Origin: JBFKAV01 sp041621405
GTDB lineage: Bacteria > Pseudomonadota > Alphaproteobacteria > Rhodobacterales > Rhodobacteraceae
Length of the DNA stretch: 5,859 bases
Assembly: GCA_041621405.1 (NCBI GenBank)
Contig: JBFKAV010000186.1
Coordinates: 1 to 5,859 of the forward strand
Reading direction: 5' to 3'
Shown: positions 1-4,950 of the stretch, in pieces
Numbering within the stretch: position 1 is the stretch's first letter
Layout: every line of letters begins with the position of its first letter
Made by a program: the position numbers and the translations under genes
Notes under the pieces: generated by a model
The model's database searches: none
What the model was told of the DNA's origin: nothing
The model's input: only the letters and a program-made list of their open reading frames with translations

Positions 1-53
1 GGGACTCCCGCCTCCAGCCTCGATTCTCGACCGGGGCCAGGGCCCCGATGGCG
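1..53 (-). terminator. rplL downstream region with a short GC hairpin
   Basis: This short stretch follows the rplL stop codon and would lead towards rpoB. It contains an inverted repeat at 32-47: a 6-bp stem (CGGGGC/GCCCCG) with a 4-base loop. No T-rich tail follows on the minus strand, so it is not a canonical intrinsic terminator. In other bacteria partial attenuation or RNA processing occurs between rplL and rpoB, and this hairpin could serve that role, but that is inference. No coding sequence is visible before the window ends. Confidence 0.3.
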
Positions 54-434
54 TCAGGCCAGGTCAACCTCGGCGCCCGCGGCGGCGAGCTTGCCCTTGA
101 TGTCCTCGGCCTCGGCCTTGGCCACGCCTTCCTTGACCTTGCCGCCGGCTTCCACCAGGTCCTTGGCCTCCTTGAGACCGAGACCGGTGATCGCGCGGAC
201 CTCCTTGATCACGTTGATCTTGTTCGGGCCGGCGCTCTTCAGCACGACGTCGAACTCGGTCTTTTCCTCGGCGGCGGCGGCTTCGCCACCCGCGCCCGGA
301 GCCGCGGCCATCATCACCGCGCCGCCGGCGGCGGGCTCGATGCCGTACTCGTCTTTCAGGATTTGCTTCAGTTCCTGGGCTTCCAGAAGGGTCAGACCCA
401 CGATCTGTTCGGCAAGTTTCTTCAGATCAGCCAT
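54..434 (-). CDS. rplL: 50S ribosomal protein L7/L12
   Basis: L7/L12 is the multicopy stalk protein of the large subunit that recruits and stimulates translational GTPases such as EF-Tu and EF-G. The product is 126 residues, normal for the family. Residues 1-33 (MADLKKLAEQIVGLTLLEAQ onwards) form the dimerising, L10-binding N-terminal domain. Residues 34-55 are an Ala/Gly-rich hinge, and residues 57-126 form the globular factor-binding domain with the conserved stretch IKEVRAITGLGLKEAK (76-91). I chose the ATG at 434 because MADLKK is the usual family start and GAGAGAA lies just upstream as a ribosome binding site; an upstream in-frame ATG at 470 would add 12 atypical residues. The gene follows rplJ after 67 nt, the conserved rplJL arrangement, so it is presumably co-transcribed and subject to L10-mediated control. 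Confidence 0.98.
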   Translation of the reverse strand: MADLKKLAEQIVGLTLLEAQELKQILKDEYGIEPAAGGAVMMAAAPGAGGEAAAAEEKTEFDVVLKSAGPNKINVIKEVRAITGLGLKEAKDLVEAGGKVKEGVAKAEAEDIKGKLAAAGAEVDLA

Positions 435-501
435 TTCTCTCATCCGTTTCATTAGATGTGTCCAACGCATTGCGGTTCAAGCCGCGCGGGACCCAAGTTG
501 C

Positions 502-1017
502 TCAAGCGGCAGCCCGCTCCTCCAGAGTGGAGAGGATGCCCGCGATGTTCGAAGCAGGTGCGCCAATGGCCCCGGCGAGGTTCGCGGCGGGGGCCCCGAT
601 GCACGACGCGATCTGAGCGATGAGCTCTTCGCGCGTCGGTAGGTCGGAGACCGCCTTGACCCCATCCGAGTCCAGGAACGTCTCGCCCATGGCGCCGCCG
701 AGGATCTCGTACTTCGAGTTGTCCTTGGCGAACCTGACCGCGACCCGGGCCGCAGCCGTGGGGTCCTCGGAATAGGCGAGAACGGTCATGCCCTTCAGCA
801 GCTCGGTCATGGCCTGACCGGGCTTGCCGTCGAGGGCGATCTTGGCGAGCCTGTTCTTGGCAACGCGCACGGAACCGCCCGCCTCGCGCATCCGCGCGCG
901 GAGGTCCTGCATCTCGGCAACCGTGAGACCCGCGTAGCGTGCAACCACGACTACGCCAGAGCTTTCGAAGATCTGGCCGAGCTCGTCGACCACTTTCTCT
1001 TTCTGGGCTCTATCCAC
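502..1017 (-). CDS. rplJ: 50S ribosomal protein L10 (GTG start)
   Basis: L10 anchors the L7/L12 dimers to the 23S rRNA at the base of the stalk. The product starts (M)DRAQKEKVVDELGQ and is 171 residues, the usual length. The N-terminal rRNA-binding domain includes the conserved KNRL at 54-57. The C-terminal part, about 135-171, is an Ala-rich helix that in the family binds L12 dimers; it contains two similar segments, GAPAANLAG and GAPASNIAG. The start is a GTG at 1017-1015, preceded by GGAG with a 7-nt spacer. An in-frame ATG at 1059 would add 14 residues not seen in the family and would read through a hairpin of the leader, so it is rejected. In E. coli, L10 (with L12) represses its own translation through the leader; the structured 282 nt upstream fit such control here. 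Confidence 0.97.
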   Translation of the reverse strand: MDRAQKEKVVDELGQIFESSGVVVVARYAGLTVAEMQDLRARMREAGGSVRVAKNRLAKIALDGKPGQAMTELLKGMTVLAYSEDPTAAARVAVRFAKDNSKYEILGGAMGETFLDSDGVKAVSDLPTREELIAQIASCIGAPAANLAGAIGAPASNIAGILSTLEERAAA

Positions 1018-1299
1018 AGTTTCGCTCCAAGTGTGGAGGGGTTTCCCCCTCCGGCTCATGTCTGCCGGGGTCGCCCCCGGCGTTCGGGTCCGTAATCACG
1101 GGTCCCGAGGGCCAGATCGCCCGAGGCAGGCCTCGGTCGAAAAGTCTCGTTCCCCGTCTCGGGAAGGAAATTAAGCCCTCTTGCGAAGGCACCCTCCGTC
1201 TCGGACAGGACAGGGCGGTTTCCTTGCGGGCCGCCCCGCCATTCGCCGCGCCCGAAGGCCCGGCAAATCTCGTCGGGCGGGGTTCACCCCGCCCGTCTC
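1018..1299 (-). promoter_or_regulatory. Structured rplJ leader, candidate L10 autoregulatory leader
   Basis: These 282 non-coding nt separate rplA and rplJ. Read on the minus strand they fold into a series of local hairpins. At 1175-1190 a 6-bp stem (one G-U) is capped by GCAA. At 1121-1136 a CCGAGG/CCTCGG stem has a CCTG loop. At 1064-1081 a 7-bp stem GCCGGGG/CCCCGGC is capped by GCGA. At 1035-1052 a 7-bp stem GGAGGGG/CCCCTCC is capped by GAAA and ends just before the SD (GGAG, 1028-1025). Three of the four loops are GNRA tetraloops. Position and structure match the known role of the rplJ leader as the binding site for the L10-L12 complex; assignment to that RNA family is inference, since I cannot run a covariance search. 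No convincing promoter of its own was found here. Confidence 0.6.
1274..1295 (-). terminator. Hairpin directly after rplA
   Basis: Only 4 nt after the rplA stop codon there is a perfect 9-bp stem (CGGGCGGGG/CCCCGCCCG) with a TGAA loop on the minus strand. The following bases, ACGAGATTTGCC, have only a short T run. It could be a partial terminator that sets the rplKA to rplJL ratio, a processing site, or a 3'-end protecting structure for the rplKA message. The stem is directly visible; its role is inferred. Confidence 0.45.
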
Positions 1300-2001
1300 T
1301 CAGGCGTGACCCGTCGCCGACGCGAGGTCGACCGACACGCCCGGCCCCATGGTCGAGGAGACTGACACCTTCTTCAGGAAGGTCCCCTTCGCCCCGGAGG
1401 GCTTGGCCCTGTTCACCGCCTCGACGAAGGCGCGCAGGTTCTCGGCCAGCTTCTGCTCGTCGAACGACGCCTTGCCGATCCCCGACTGCACGATCCCGGC
1501 CTTCTCGACCTTGAACTGCACCTCGCCGCCCTTGGCGGCCTTGACCGCGGCGCCGACATCCATCGTCACCGTGCCGACCTTGGGGTTCGGCATCAGGTTG
1601 CGCGGCCCGAGCACCTTACCGAGGCGGCCGACCAGCGGCATCATGTCCGGCGTGGCGATGCAGCGGTCGAACTCGATCTTGCCGCCCTGGATCGTCTCAA
1701 CCAGGTCCTCGGCGCCGACGATGTCGGCGCCCGCCTCCTTCGCCTCGTCGGCCTTGGCCGCCCGCGCGAACACCGCCACCCGCACCGTCTTGCCGGTGCC
1801 GTTCGGCAGGGTGACCACGCCGCGCACCATCTGGTCGGCGTGGCGCGGATCGACGCCGAGGTTCAGCGCCACTTCCACGGTCTCGTCGAACTTGGCCTTG
1901 GCGTTGGCCTTGATCAGCGCCATCGCCTCCTCGACCGAGAGGTTCGCCTTGCCGGCGAAGGCCTCGCGCGCCGCTTTCGCCCGTTTCCCAAGCTTTGCCA
2001 T
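1300..2001 (-). CDS. rplA: 50S ribosomal protein L1
   Basis: L1 forms the mobile stalk next to the ribosomal E site and helps release deacylated tRNA. The protein has 233 residues, the normal bacterial length. Recognisable blocks are KFDETVEVALNLGVDPRHAD (37-56), the central RNA-binding-fold segment LGKVLGPRNLMPNPKVGTV (127-145), and the C-terminal SSTMGPGV (215-222). The ATG at 2001 opens with MAKLGKR, and AAGGG lies upstream inside the end of rplK. The gene begins 5 nt after the rplK stop, so translational coupling with rplK is likely. In E. coli, L1 represses translation of the rplKA message by binding its leader, and the same may hold here. Confidence 0.98.
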   Translation of the reverse strand: MAKLGKRAKAAREAFAGKANLSVEEAMALIKANAKAKFDETVEVALNLGVDPRHADQMVRGVVTLPNGTGKTVRVAVFARAAKADEAKEAGADIVGAEDLVETIQGGKIEFDRCIATPDMMPLVGRLGKVLGPRNLMPNPKVGTVTMDVGAAVKAAKGGEVQFKVEKAGIVQSGIGKASFDEQKLAENLRAFVEAVNRAKPSGAKGTFLKKVSVSSTMGPGVSVDLASATGHA

Positions 2002-2006
2002 CGCGC

Positions 2007-2459
2007 TTATCCCTTCACCTCGATGCCGATCGACCGGGCGGACCCCAGGATGATCTGCATCGCCGCTTCCACGTCGTTGGCGCTGAGGTCCTTCATCTTG
2101 GCCTCGGCGATCTCGCGCACCTGCGCCACGGTGACCGTGGCCACCGTCTCGCGGCCCGGCGTCTCGGCACCCCGCGGGCGATTGCGCTTGCCCACCGGCT
2201 TCAGGCCCGCCGCCTTCTTGAGGTAGAACGACGCCGGCGGCGTCTTGGTCTCGAAGGTGAACGACTTGTCGGCGTAGTAGGTGATCACGGTCGGCACCGG
2301 GGCGCCCGGCTCCATCTCCTGTGTCTTGGCGTTGAAGGCCTTGCAGAATTCCATGATGTTGATGCCCCGCTGGCCCAGCGCCGGGCCGACAGGCGGCGAG
2401 GGGTTGGCCTGCCCCGCCTTGATCTGCAGCTTGAGCTGCCCAACCACTTTCTTGGCCAT
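2007..2459 (-). CDS. rplK: 50S ribosomal protein L11
   Basis: L11 binds the GTPase-associated region of 23S rRNA and takes part in factor binding and, in the stringent response, RelA activation. The N-terminal domain (about 1-70) has the proline-rich PSPPVGPALGQ (20-30) next to the thiostrepton site and GINIMEFCKAFNAKT (32-46). The C-terminal RNA-binding domain ends REIAEAKMKDL (115-125) and SARSIGIEVKG (140-150). At 150 residues it is 8 longer than E. coli L11. The extra residues lie at about 86-105, where the line is rich in Lys, Arg, Pro and Gly (KPVGKRNRPRG), in a loop of the RNA-binding domain. The ATG at 2459 has a strong SD, AAAGGAG, with a 7-nt spacer. It lies 87 nt after nusG and 5 nt before rplA. 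Confidence 0.98.
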   Translation of the reverse strand: MAKKVVGQLKLQIKAGQANPSPPVGPALGQRGINIMEFCKAFNAKTQEMEPGAPVPTVITYYADKSFTFETKTPPASFYLKKAAGLKPVGKRNRPRGAETPGRETVATVTVAQVREIAEAKMKDLSANDVEAAMQIILGSARSIGIEVKG

Positions 2460-2546
2460 CCGGCCTCTCCTTTCTCACGGCGCCCCTCCGGGCGCGCTTA
2501 GTGGTCCGGTCCGGACCTTGCGGCCCTCGCCTCCCACGGGCTCCCG
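2460..2546 (-). promoter_or_regulatory. nusG-rplK intergenic leader with two hairpins
   Basis: On the minus strand this gap has a weak 5-bp hairpin at 2503-2517 (GGTCC/GGACC) and a tighter one at 2480-2495 (GCGCCC, GGAG loop, GGGCGC) about 7 nt before the rplK ribosome binding site. In E. coli, L1 binds the rplK leader at a structure mimicking its 23S rRNA site; the 2480-2495 hairpin is the natural candidate region here, but I cannot identify the specific L1 recognition elements. No convincing promoter is visible. Confidence 0.35.
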
Positions 2547-3080
2547 TCAGATCCCTTTCGAGACCTGGCCGAATTCCAGCTCGACCGGGGTCGCCCGGCC
2601 GAAGATCGACACGCTCACCTTCAGGCGCTGCGCGTCCTCGTCGACGTCCTCGACGGTGCCGTCGAAGCCCTCGAAGGGCCCGTCGGCCACCTTAACCTTC
2701 TCGCCGATCACGTAGGTGATCAGGCTGCGCGGCGCCTCGGCACCCTCCTCGACCCGGTTCAGGATCGCGTTCACCTCGGCGTCGGGCATCGGCGAGGGCT
2801 TGCCCTGCGGTCCGAGGAACCCGGTGACGCGGTTGATCGAGTTGACCAGGTGATAGGTCCGGTCGTTCATCTCCATCCGCACCAGCACGTAGCCCGGCAT
2901 GAAGCGTCGCTCGGTGGTCACTTTCTTGCCGCGGCGGATCTCGAGTACTTCCTCGGTCGGGACCAGCACTTCCTCGATCTGTTCCTCGAGCCCCTTCTCG
3001 GCCACGGCCTGCCTGATCTGCTCGGCCACGCGCTTCTCGAAATTCGAGAGAACGCTTACCGAATACCACCGCATCGCCAT
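2547..3080 (-). CDS. nusG: Transcription termination/antitermination protein NusG
   Basis: NusG binds RNA polymerase, suppresses pausing, and links it to Rho or to the leading ribosome through S10. The product has 177 residues, typical of the bacterial core form without insertions. The NGN domain (about 1-112) opens with RWYSVSVLSNFEKRVAEQI and contains RRFMPGYVLVRMEM (58-71) and INRVTGFLG (82-90). The KOW domain (about 125-172) carries GEKVKVADGPFEGFDGTVE and the closing IFGRATPVELEF. I chose the ATG at 3080 (MAMRWYS) because an AGG-rich site lies just upstream; a second ATG at 3074 (MRWYS) is possible. The long extension to 3206 is not NusG-like. The gene follows secE after a 186-nt gap that may hold its own promoter. 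Confidence 0.97.
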   Translation of the reverse strand: MAMRWYSVSVLSNFEKRVAEQIRQAVAEKGLEEQIEEVLVPTEEVLEIRRGKKVTTERRFMPGYVLVRMEMNDRTYHLVNSINRVTGFLGPQGKPSPMPDAEVNAILNRVEEGAEAPRSLITYVIGEKVKVADGPFEGFDGTVEDVDEDAQRLKVSVSIFGRATPVELEFGQVSKGI

Positions 3081-3103
3081 AGCCTGCCTGCCCTTGCGCC
3101 CTT

Positions 3104-3119
3104 CCGGCGCGTTCGCCGG
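3104..3119 (-). other. Hairpin in the nusG 5' untranslated region
   Basis: A perfect 6-bp stem, CCGGCG/CGCCGG, with an AACG loop on the minus strand, ends 24 nt before the nusG start. If the candidate promoter at 3123-3155 is used, the hairpin sits at the very 5' end of the message, where it could protect it from decay. Its role is inferred. Confidence 0.35.
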
Positions 3120-3122
3120 GAC

Positions 3123-3155
3123 TCGATAATCTTCTTCCGTTTGCCGAACAAACAA
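3123..3155 (-). promoter_or_regulatory. Candidate sigma-70-type promoter before nusG
   Basis: The secE-nusG gap has a conspicuously AT-richer patch in an otherwise GC-rich window. On the minus strand it can be read as TTGTTT (3155-3150), 18 nt, GATTAT (3131-3126), or as TTGTTC (3151-3146), 17 nt, TATCGA (3128-3123). Either gives a start near 3116-3120, about 40 nt before the nusG ATG. Matches to consensus are only partial. Confidence 0.33.
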
Positions 3156-3240
3156 CGGCGCGCAAATCGAATCATTGCACGCCGGTTTCGGAAACGCCGC
3201 CCGCATTAACGCCCCAAGGCCGCGAGATCAAGGCTCGGGA

Positions 3241-3264
3241 GCGAGAAATTTCCCGCCGAAGCGG
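3241..3264 (-). terminator. Candidate terminator after secE
   Basis: Just downstream of the secE stop, the minus strand reads a short CCGC/GCGG stem closed by the very stable TTCG tetraloop (3264-3253), followed by GAAATTTCTCGC. The stem is only 4 bp and the T run is short, so termination is likely partial at best. It could reduce read-through from secE into nusG. Confidence 0.35.
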
Positions 3265-3266
3265 CC

Positions 3267-3461
3267 TCAGGAGCCGAAGAAGTTCAGGACCCCCTGCAGG
3301 CTCGAGCGGATCAAGAGGTCGACGAGGAAGAAGAAGAGCGCCGTCAGCGTCGCCATGACGAAGACCATCACCGTGGTCAGCCCCACCTCGCGCCGCGTCG
3401 GCCAGGTCACCTTCGCGATCTCGGCCCTGGTCTGCTGCAGGAACTGGAGCGGATTCGCCAT
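3267..3461 (-). CDS. secE: Preprotein translocase subunit SecE
   Basis: SecE is the essential small subunit of the SecYEG channel in the inner membrane, clamping SecY. The product has 64 residues and is the minimal one-helix form common outside the Enterobacteria. An amphipathic N-terminal segment carries the family motif KVTWPTRRE (17-25), followed by one hydrophobic membrane span at about 29-51 (TTVMVFVMATLTALFFFLVD) and a short tail. The ATG at 3461 has AAAGGA upstream at good spacing. The gene lies 101 nt downstream of tRNA-Trp and precedes nusG, the conserved trnW-secE-nusG order. Confidence 0.97.
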   Translation of the reverse strand: MANPLQFLQQTRAEIAKVTWPTRREVGLTTVMVFVMATLTALFFFLVDLLIRSSLQGVLNFFGS

Positions 3462-3487
3462 CGTCTCGTCCTTTCACGCCTGGCCGC

Positions 3488-3516
3488 CAGATACGCCCCG
3501 CCGGTACGGATTTCAA
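3488..3516 (-). promoter_or_regulatory. Candidate promoter for secE
   Basis: In the tRNA-secE gap the minus strand has TTGAAA (3516-3511; 5 of 6 to TTGACA), exactly 17 nt, then TATCTG (3493-3488; 3 of 6 to TATAAT). Transcription would start near 3481, about 20 nt before the secE ATG and just in front of its SD. It lies within a larger imperfect inverted repeat (ACGCCC and GGGGCGT arms, about 3490-3540). secE may alternatively be read from the tRNA promoter followed by tRNA processing. Confidence 0.42.
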
Positions 3517-3562
3517 GCCGTGCGAGGGCGGGCGTGAAGCGAAGGGCTCGTCCGGGGGATCC

Positions 3563-3638
3563 TGGCAGGGGCAGCAGGACTCGAACCCGCGACCCTCGGT
3601 TTTGGAGACCGATGCTCTACCAACTGAGCTATACCCCT
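3563..3638 (-). tRNA. trnW: tRNA-Trp (anticodon CCA)
   Basis: The minus strand folds into a complete 76-nt cloverleaf. The acceptor stem AGGGGTA pairs with TGCCCCT (one G-U pair). The D arm contains TAGCTCAGTTGGTAGAGCA. The anticodon stem TCGGT/ACCGA holds the loop CTCCAAA, giving anticodon CCA at 3605-3603. The T arm contains GGTTCGAGTCC. The discriminator base is G73, a tryptophan identity element, and the 3' CCA is encoded (3565-3563). It is the only RNA gene in the window and lies before secE, as in many alphaproteobacteria. Confidence 0.98.
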
Positions 3639-3649
3639 GCGGCAGCGCC

Positions 3650-3678
3650 GACCTAAGCCACGCCGGTGGCGAAATCAA
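3650..3678 (-). promoter_or_regulatory. Candidate tRNA-Trp promoter
   Basis: Upstream of the tRNA the minus strand has TTGATT (3678-3673; 4 of 6 to TTGACA), 17 nt, then TAGGTC (3655-3650), with a GC-rich stretch between it and the gene. The start would fall near 3643, about 5 nt before the mature tRNA 5' end. The -10 match is weak; spacing, location and GC-rich discriminator are the supporting points. Confidence 0.4.
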
Positions 3679-3690
3679 GATGGCTTATCA

Positions 3691-3720
3691 GGGCGGGAAG
3701 GCGGAGGGGGGCGGAGGCGG
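3691..3720 (+). other. G-rich tract upstream of tRNA-Trp
   Basis: About 30 bases on the plus strand are nearly all purine with several G runs (GGGCGGGAAG, then a run of six G, then GGAGGCGGG). Four runs of three or more G can be chosen, so a G-quadruplex on the plus strand is conceivable. It lies between the terminator of the small secreted-protein gene and the tRNA promoter. No function is shown. Confidence 0.3.
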
Positions 3721-3749
3721 GTGGATCGTCCGGACCCGCAGGCCGACGA

Positions 3750-3780
3750 CGACAGGCCGCCCGGACTGGGCGGCCTGTCG
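3750..3780 (-). terminator. Strong inverted repeat after the small secreted-protein gene
   Basis: A perfect 13-bp stem (CGACAGGCCGCCC with its complement) surrounds a 5-base loop, beginning 11 nt after the stop codon at 3792. The minus-strand sequence after the stem (TCGTCGGCC) has no U-run, so it departs from the classic intrinsic terminator. Its position between two convincing transcription units makes termination or 3'-end stabilisation the best reading. Confidence 0.6.
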
Positions 3781-3791
3781 ATGCTTTGCGA

Positions 3792-4022
3792 TCATCCGTT
3801 CACGATCGACCATACGGCCGAGCGAACTTCGCCGGCGCTGTCGCCGCTGTGGATCACGAGCTTCAGCGAATCGATCTGCGCCTGGGTCAGGCTGCCGAAG
3901 TCAACGCCGGTGACGTAGCTTTGCACCTTGCCCTCGAACACCGGATCGGCCTGGGTCATGGCATTGGCGGTGCCGGTGAGGGCGATGGCGGTCGCGGCGA
4001 TGGCGAGGATCTTGCGGGTCAT
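3792..4022 (-). CDS. Small secreted protein of unknown function
   Basis: I do not recognise a named family. The 76-residue product has a clear Sec signal peptide: a basic start (MTRK), a hydrophobic core (ILAIAATAIALTG, 5-17) and a TANA cleavage site after residue 21, leaving a mature chain of about 55 residues. The mature part contains no cysteine and has a compact pattern: SYVTGVDFGSLTQAQIDSLK (35-54), then IHSGDSAGEVRSAV (57-70). The ATG at 4022 follows AAAGGAA at good spacing and gives the signal peptide its correct N-terminus; the frame is open up to 4073, but that would spoil the signal. My impression is that similar short proteins with a HSGDS-GE-R motif occur in Rhodobacterales. The gene appears monocistronic, lying between the cytochrome terminator and its own hairpin. 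It is probably periplasmic. Confidence 0.8.
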   Translation of the reverse strand: MTRKILAIAATAIALTGTANAMTQADPVFEGKVQSYVTGVDFGSLTQAQIDSLKLVIHSGDSAGEVRSAVWSIVNG

Positions 4023-4395
4023 GTCTGAATTCCTTTCAAGGGTCTGGTTGCGGTCGTGTCTGTCCCGGCGCACTTGGCGTCCGGTGAAGCTAAGGTGGCA
4101 ACGCCGCCCGGAAAGGGGAAATCACGTCCCGTTCCCGCAATCTCACGGCGAGTTTCTCTTGAAGTGAACGCCTCCGCACCACTGACCTCCGCGCGGCCGC
4201 AGAATGCCCGTACGCGCTGCTCTAGCCCGATCACCGGACTCTGGCAGCGGCGTGAGTTTTCGGCGCCGCGCGCCCAGTGCAGGGGGCCTGTGCATCCGGG
4301 CACAGCGCGCCCGAATGGCGAATTCGGCGGCGGATCCCGCGCGTCCGCCGGCGGGACTCGGCCGAATCGTGCCACGGCACGACGTCGGCAAGGAC
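4023..4395. other. Non-coding stretch between cytochrome and secreted-protein genes
   Basis: Over 370 bases carry no ORF I can support: several frames are open in this GC-rich DNA, but the translations are Arg/Ala/Pro-rich without family features. An inverted repeat, ATTCGGC (4322-4328) with GCCGAAT (4361-4367), encloses a second one, CGGCGGA (4328-4334) with TCCGCCG (4344-4350). The part near 4023-4140 must hold the promoter of the secreted-protein gene, but I see no convincing -35/-10 pair. A small RNA cannot be excluded. Confidence 0.5.
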
Positions 4396-4424
4396 AGAAC
4401 GGCCGCCCCGGGGGCGGCCGTTCT
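4396..4424 (-). terminator. Terminator of the cytochrome c gene
   Basis: AGAACGGCCGCC and its exact complement form a stem of 12 or more bp around a tiny CG-rich loop, starting 24 nt after the cytochrome stop codon. The minus strand continues GTCCTTGCCG, with pyrimidines but no long T run. The near-perfect dyad is symmetric, so it could act in both directions. The position argues for the 3' end of the cytochrome transcript. Confidence 0.65.
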
Positions 4425-4448
4425 CGGTAGCCGGCGATGGGCCGGCGG

Positions 4449-4871
4449 TCACATGTCCTGAATGGTGGCGATGAATTCCACGAGCGCCAGGATGCGGCCA
4501 CGGACGAAGGCCTCCTGGTCCTCGCGGCCGTATTCCCAGCCCAGCATCGCCGGTGCCTTCGACGCGTAGCGCTGGCCCCAGGCCGGCATGTCGACCGTGC
4601 CGTGGCTTCCCACCGGTGTCGTGCCCTCGATGACGCCATAGACGCGCGCAAAGGGAAACACGCCGCCGTTCTCCTTCTGCAGCACCGTCAGGTCGGGCGC
4701 AGGCACCGAGAGGAAACCGGCGATGACGCCGTCGCCCGTGCCGCCCAAGCCATGACACTGGGCGCAGCTGTTGACGAACTCGACCTGGCCGAGGCTTGCA
4801 TCCTGCGCTGCCACGGCGAACGGCAGGGCGGCGAGGGCGGCAGCGAGCGTGAATGACTTCAGTGGACGCAT
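4449..4871 (-). CDS. Exported monohaem class I cytochrome c
   Basis: This is an electron-carrying c-type cytochrome of the periplasm, 140 residues long. A signal peptide (MRPLKSFTLAAALAALPFAV, cleavage about residue 22-23) precedes the haem attachment site CAQCH (Cys36, Cys39, His40 as axial ligand). Met95 in TVDMPAWGQRY is the likely sixth ligand. The C-terminal helix RGRILALVEFIATIQ (124-138) is the usual closing helix that packs on the haem region. The ATG at 4871 has GGGGAGG at ideal spacing. The gene is flanked by its own FNR-type promoter region and a strong terminator, so it is a separate unit in a translation gene cluster. The redox partner cannot be read from the sequence. The reading frame runs open further upstream but lacks cytochrome or signal features there. 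Confidence 0.95.
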   Translation of the reverse strand: MRPLKSFTLAAALAALPFAVAAQDASLGQVEFVNSCAQCHGLGGTGDGVIAGFLSVPAPDLTVLQKENGGVFPFARVYGVIEGTTPVGSHGTVDMPAWGQRYASKAPAMLGWEYGREDQEAFVRGRILALVEFIATIQDM

Positions 4872-4923
4872 GGTGAACCTCCCCTTCGGCACGGCCCGCG
4901 CTCGGGCCAGCCTTCCCACCCCA

Positions 4924-4929
4924 AGGATA
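4924..4929 (-). promoter_or_regulatory. Candidate -10 element of the cytochrome promoter
   Basis: The minus strand reads TATCCT (4 of 6 to TATAAT), placing the transcription start near 4916-4917. No TTGACA-like -35 hexamer sits 17 nt upstream (the site reads AATGAT), as expected for an activator-dependent promoter. The FNR-type dyad centre is about 41 bp upstream of that start. Confidence 0.5.
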
Positions 4930-4950
4930 GGGGGCTGCCCCGCCCGATCA

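Noticed and set aside
1018..1059. Longer rplJ start at the ATG at 1059, adding 14 residues
   Set aside because: The added residues are not L10-like, the region forms a GAAA-capped hairpin of the leader, and the GTG at 1017 has a well-placed GGAG and gives the standard length.
939..1514. Plus-strand open frame across the rplJ leader
   Set aside because: Low-complexity Arg/Pro/Ser composition, antisense to rplJ and rplA, no ribosome binding site seen.
3081..3206. N-terminal extension of nusG to 3206
   Set aside because: NusG homology begins at MAMRWYSV; the upstream residues are not family-like and the region looks like a leader with a hairpin and a candidate promoter.
4126..4145. GGAAC motif as an ECF/EcfG sigma-factor -35 before the secreted-protein gene
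   Set aside because: The only CGTT-like partner lies about 27 nt away instead of about 16-17, so no promoter can be built from it.
4143..4391. Minus-strand 82-residue frame in the 4023-4395 gap
   Set aside because: Arg/Ala/Pro-rich translation with no recognisable domain or good SD; it overlaps the inverted repeats of the non-coding region.
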